Made by a program: the position numbers and the translations under genes
Notes under the pieces: model-generated
What the model saw: only the letters and a program-made list of their open reading frames with translations
The model's database searches: none
What the model was told of the DNA's origin: nothing
In this document: piece after piece, positions 5,931-8,079 of the stretch
How the letters are laid out: each line of letters begins with the position of its first letter
Numbering within the stretch: position 1 is the first letter of the stretch
Assembly (NCBI GenBank): GCA_028291445.1
Contig: JAQGIA010000023.1
Coordinates: 1-8,079, forward strand
DNA length: 8,079 nt
Direction of reading: 5' to 3'
Source: Belnapia sp.
GTDB lineage: Bacteria > Pseudomonadota > Alphaproteobacteria > Acetobacterales > Acetobacteraceae

Positions 5931-6158
5931 ATGTGCGTCGCTACCGGGCCTTTCGAGGCTGAAGCCGACATCGAAACTGCTGACCATTCGGCACTTCGCC
6001 TCATGCTGGCTTATGTCGAGGCAGAATGCCTGCGGGTCGGCGCTACCGAAGCGGCCCGCCACGCTGCGCTGGCAGCATCGCTGATGCCGAAAGCCCCTGC
6101 TTCTCCTCCGCCACAGCCATCGACGCCGGCACGGCTGCGCAACCCGCGTTTGCACTGA
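5931..6158 (+). CDS. Small hypothetical protein, 75 aa
   Basis: I do not recognise a named family. The ATG at 5931 was chosen because GGAG (5919-5922) sits 8 nt upstream; a GTG at 5895 in the same frame lacks such a site. The central part, about residues 18-52, is Ala/Leu-rich and should form one or two amphipathic helices (LRLMLAYVEAECLRVGA, then ARHAALAASLM). A Pro-rich basic tail (PPPQPSTPARLRNPRLH) follows. There is no signal peptide or membrane segment. Two cysteines (Cys2, Cys33) are present. Codon use is GC-rich like the neighbours, in contrast to the AT-rich leader. The stop lies 8 bp before a strong hairpin terminator, which supports a real monocistronic gene. A regulatory or protein-binding helical mini-protein is plausible but unproven. 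Confidence 0.65.
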   Translation: MCVATGPFEAEADIETADHSALRLMLAYVEAECLRVGATEAARHAALAASLMPKAPASPPPQPSTPARLRNPRLH

Positions 6159-6166
6159 CGCAAAAC

Positions 6167-6190
6167 GGGCAGCCCCGAGCGGGGCTGCCC
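6167..6190. terminator. Bidirectional intrinsic terminator between convergent genes
   Basis: A perfect 10-bp GC-rich stem, GGGCAGCCCC and GGGGCTGCCC with a GAGC loop, lies between the stop of the 75-aa gene (6158) and the stop of the minus-strand membrane gene (6204). On the minus strand the stem is followed by GTTTTGC, on the plus strand by TTAATGT. It can therefore end both convergent transcripts, with the better T-run on the minus side. Confidence 0.85.
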
Positions 6191-6203
6191 TTAATGTGCT
6201 TGA

Positions 6204-7121
6204 TCAGGCGTAGTGACGCACCGGAACGGTCGCACGGGTGCCGATCCGGGCACCCAGGATAGCGGCAACGGCGCCCAGCAGCATGGCGGCAAAGGCCCAG
6301 TAGGCTGCCACGGCACCTGCCGTCGCCGCCGCATCCGCGGCTTCCCGTGCCTGCCGCTCTGCGGCCTGGGCAGTTTCCGTCACCTGCTGCTCCACCTGCT
6401 GCAGCCGACGCGTCGCCTCGTCCGCCGGAATGCCGTATTCCGCCGCAACCAGCTGACCCAGCCGATCACGATCGGCTTGCGGCAGATTGCCGTCGGTGAC
6501 CCGGCGGGTCAGCAACTGGCCGATCTCGGCCTTGCGCTGGTCGCCGTTCATCTGAGCAGGGTCGCCGCCCGTCTGCAGCGCGATCTGCGCCCGCTCGATC
6601 GCCTGGCGGGGGTCGACCTGGCCAAGGGCCTGGCTGGCCGGACCCGAACCGGCACCCGCGGCCTCGCCAGCCGCCTGGGTTATGCCGCCGAGCAGCGATC
6701 CGACCCCTTGGACCGCCGTACCGGCAGCACCGGCGGCGACATTGCCCAGCAGCACGGCCGAAAGCAGATAACCGATCGCCCAGACCGAAAGTCCGTGCAG
6801 CGAACTGTCGGTGCCGTCGGCGGTGCCGGAAAGCCGCGCCGCGACATAGCCGCCGATGAACAGGCCGATCAGGTTGGACACCAGCAGCCAGATGCCGGCT
6901 GCCATGCTGAAGGTGCCGGCGCCCGGTGTATCGGCATTCGTCGCATCCACCGCGCTGGCGCCGATTGCCACACCCAGGATCGACAGCATGGCGCCGACCG
7001 CCACTGCCACGACGCCACCCGCGAAGACCGCGCCCCAGGAAATCCGCGGCGGCAGGGCCGGAGCACCTTCCGGCAACGCGGTCCCAAGCCCAGTGTCGGT
7101 TGCCATAGTCTGTGTTGCCAC
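6204..7121 (-). CDS. Four-segment membrane protein with coiled-coil-prone insert (function unknown)
   Basis: A 305-residue inner-membrane protein of no assigned function. Three hydrophobic segments lie at about 30-58, 71-96 and 110-136. A Gly/Ala-rich linker follows, then a charged region (about 165-262) of Gln/Glu/Arg/Ala-rich helices with coiled-coil character (QQVEQQVTETAQAAERQARE), then a last membrane segment at about 268-292 and a short basic tail. The WGAVFAGG start and the GIWLLVSNLIGLFIGGYVAARLSG-like region resemble an alphaproteobacterial family often labelled PhnA-like; that label is of doubtful meaning. The GTG at 7121 has GGGAG 8 nt upstream and is preferred. The ATG five codons later (7106) is the alternative, giving 300 aa. 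It is divergent from the TauE/SafE gene and convergent with the 75-aa gene, sharing a terminator with it. The membrane topology is fairly sure; the role (stress or envelope) is a guess. Confidence 0.85.
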   Translation of the reverse strand: MATQTMATDTGLGTALPEGAPALPPRISWGAVFAGGVVAVAVGAMLSILGVAIGASAVDATNADTPGAGTFSMAAGIWLLVSNLIGLFIGGYVAARLSGTADGTDSSLHGLSVWAIGYLLSAVLLGNVAAGAAGTAVQGVGSLLGGITQAAGEAAGAGSGPASQALGQVDPRQAIERAQIALQTGGDPAQMNGDQRKAEIGQLLTRRVTDGNLPQADRDRLGQLVAAEYGIPADEATRRLQQVEQQVTETAQAAERQAREAADAAATAGAVAAYWAFAAMLLGAVAAILGARIGTRATVPVRHYA

Positions 7122-7152
7122 CCCTGCGTCTCCCAAATTGGTTGAAGACACG

Positions 7153-7177
7153 GGAACGCTGCGCAACGGGCACAGTT
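7153..7177 (+). promoter_or_regulatory. Near-consensus EcfG (general stress sigma factor) promoter
   Basis: GGAAC (7153-7157), then 16 bp, then AGTT (7174-7177). The alphaproteobacterial EcfG consensus is GGAAC, 16-17 bp, CGTT, so only one base differs. It points towards the TauE/SafE gene, whose ATG at 7310 would lie about 125 nt downstream of the transcription start. Short motifs like this can arise by chance. Confidence 0.35.
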
Positions 7178-7184
7178 CGCGAGG

Positions 7185-7207
7185 CAAACGCAGCGTCGGC
7201 GCGTTTG
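7185..7207. repeat. Inverted repeat CAAACGC-N9-GCGTTTG in the divergent gap
   Basis: CAAACGC (7185-7191) and GCGTTTG (7201-7207) form a perfect 7-bp dyad with a 9-bp centre between two divergent promoter regions. The size and spacing fit a dimeric repressor or activator site. Its regulator is unknown. Confidence 0.4.
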
Positions 7208-7228
7208 TGCCTTGCTCCCGCCACACCC

Positions 7229-7242
7229 CCGGTTCAAACCGG
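7229..7242. repeat. Inverted repeat CCGGTT-CA-AACCGG in the divergent gap
   Basis: A perfect 6-bp dyad around 2 bp, 22 bp from the previous dyad. Its layout (6-2-6, with GTT/AAC inner halves) recalls the AT-island dyad at 5723-5736, though the sequences differ. It is a possible operator or chance; no T-run makes it a terminator. Confidence 0.35.
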
Positions 7243-7309
7243 CGCCGCGCTGCCGTTCGGACCGCGCCTCGATCTCCTTTCTGACCCTTTGCCTGGTGCG
7301 GATCCCGCG

Positions 7310-8079
7310 ATGCAGGTCTACCTGCCGATCGCCGAAATGTCGGTGGATGCGCTGCTGCTGATCGGCATCGGCTTCGGCGTGGGCTGGCTTTCGGGCCTGT
7401 TCGGCGTCGGTGGGGGCTTCCTGCTGACGCCGTTGCTGATCCTGATCGGCATTCCCGCCCCGGTCGCGGTCGCCTCGGGCGCCAATCAGACCTTGGGCGC
7501 TTCGGTATCCGGCCTGATCGCCCAATGGCGAAGGGGCAACGTGGATGCGAAGATGGGAGGCGTGCTGCTGGTCGGCGGCATATTCGGCTCGCTCGCCGGG
7601 GTGCAGCTATTCGCGCTGCTGCGCCGGGTGGGGCAGGTCGACCTCGCCGTTTCGCTGTTCTACGTGGTGGTGCTGGGTACCGTCGGGGCGCTGATGATGA
7701 TGGAAAGCCTGCGCGCCATCATGCGCCGGCGCAGCGCCACCAAGCGCAAGCTGCACGAGCATTTCTGGATGCACGGGCTGCCGTTGAAGATGCGGTTCCG
7801 CAAATCCAGGCTCTATATCTCGGTCATCCCGCCCTGCCTGGTCGGCTTCGGCATCGGCGTGCTGTCGGCGGTCATGGGCGTCGGCGGCGGCTTCATGCTG
7901 GTGCCGGCGATGATCTACCTGCTCGGCATGCCGACCTCCGTCGTGATCGGCACCTCGCTGTTCCAGGTGGTCTTCGTGGCGGCCAACGTCACGCTGCTGC
8001 AGGCGGTCCAGCTCGGCACGGTGGATATCCTGCTGACCATGCTGCTGCTGCTGGGCGGCGTCGCCGGGGCCCAATTCGG
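7310..8079 (+). CDS. TauE/SafE-family membrane transporter (sulfite exporter family), C-terminus cut by right edge
   Basis: An integral membrane transporter of the TauE/SafE family, whose members are proposed to export sulfite, sulfoacetate or other organic or sulfur anions. The first 256 residues are present. The protein has two homologous halves, each with the family's glycine-rich motif: GVGGGF at 32-37 and again at 190-195. Hydrophobic segments lie at about 13-50, 83-105, 112-131, 169-205, 210-232 and 239-256. A basic cytoplasmic loop at about 133-168 (RRRSATKRK, RFRKSR) separates the halves. The N-terminus MQVYLPIAEM fits the alphaproteobacterial subgroup, which supports the ATG at 7310 despite a weak ribosome site. 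Full-length members have about 300 residues, so roughly 50 are missing. It is divergent from the membrane-protein gene and may be driven by the EcfG-like promoter. The substrate is not decidable here. Confidence 0.93.
   Translation, partial: MQVYLPIAEMSVDALLLIGIGFGVGWLSGLFGVGGGFLLTPLLILIGIPAPVAVASGANQTLGASVSGLIAQWRRGNVDAKMGGVLLVGGIFGSLAGVQLFALLRRVGQVDLAVSLFYVVVLGTVGALMMMESLRAIMRRRSATKRKLHEHFWMHGLPLKMRFRKSRLYISVIPPCLVGFGIGVLSAVMGVGGGFMLVPAMIYLLGMPTSVVIGTSLFQVVFVAANVTLLQAVQLGTVDILLTMLLLLGGVAGAQF

Noticed and set aside
7607..8074. 155-codon minus-strand frame rich in His, Gln and Asp
   Set aside because: It is the antisense shadow of the hydrophobic TauE/SafE gene; the His/Gln/Asp richness is the complement of Val/Leu/Met codons.

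Overview
The window is GC-rich (about two-thirds GC or more in the genes, with G/C-biased third codon positions). Its proteins look alphaproteobacterial, and the best guess is an Acetobacteraceae member (Roseomonas-like). That placement comes from protein style and gene order only; no rRNA or other marker is present.

Region 1 (1-3674, minus strand) is one unidirectional block read right to left: a 71-codon remnant of a MaoC/PhaJ-type hot-dog dehydratase whose stop overlaps the start of ribF (TGATG), then ribF (FMN/FAD synthesis), then an FkbM-like methyltransferase-fold gene, then ileS, cut by the window edge. ribF followed by ileS is a classical housekeeping order, as in E. coli (ribF-ileS-lspA). 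Here it is interrupted by an unrelated methyltransferase-like gene and preceded by the decayed dehydratase. A 14-bp perfect inverted repeat sits inside the remnant, just upstream of ribF.

Region 2 (3675-5695, plus strand) starts at a 105-bp divergent promoter region. It holds an M20 metallopeptidase of the carboxypeptidase G2 type with all metal and catalytic residues, then a short-chain dehydrogenase-like protein that keeps the Rossmann fold but has Phe where the catalytic Tyr should be.

Region 3 (5696-6190) is a strikingly AT-rich gap with overlapping inverted repeats. It leads into a small orphan gene (75 aa) closed by a strong hairpin terminator, which is shared with the convergent gene on the other side.

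Region 4 (6204-8079) has two divergent membrane-protein genes. One (minus) encodes a four-segment membrane protein with an amphipathic, coiled-coil-prone insert. The other (plus) is a TauE/SafE-family transporter cut by the right edge. The 188 bp between them carry a near-consensus EcfG-type promoter and two inverted repeats.

No tRNA, rRNA, CRISPR array, insertion sequence or phage gene was seen. The window is mostly ordinary chromosome. The most unusual parts are the decayed, ribF-coupled MaoC gene with its inverted repeat, the methyltransferase inserted between ribF and ileS, and the AT-rich island.
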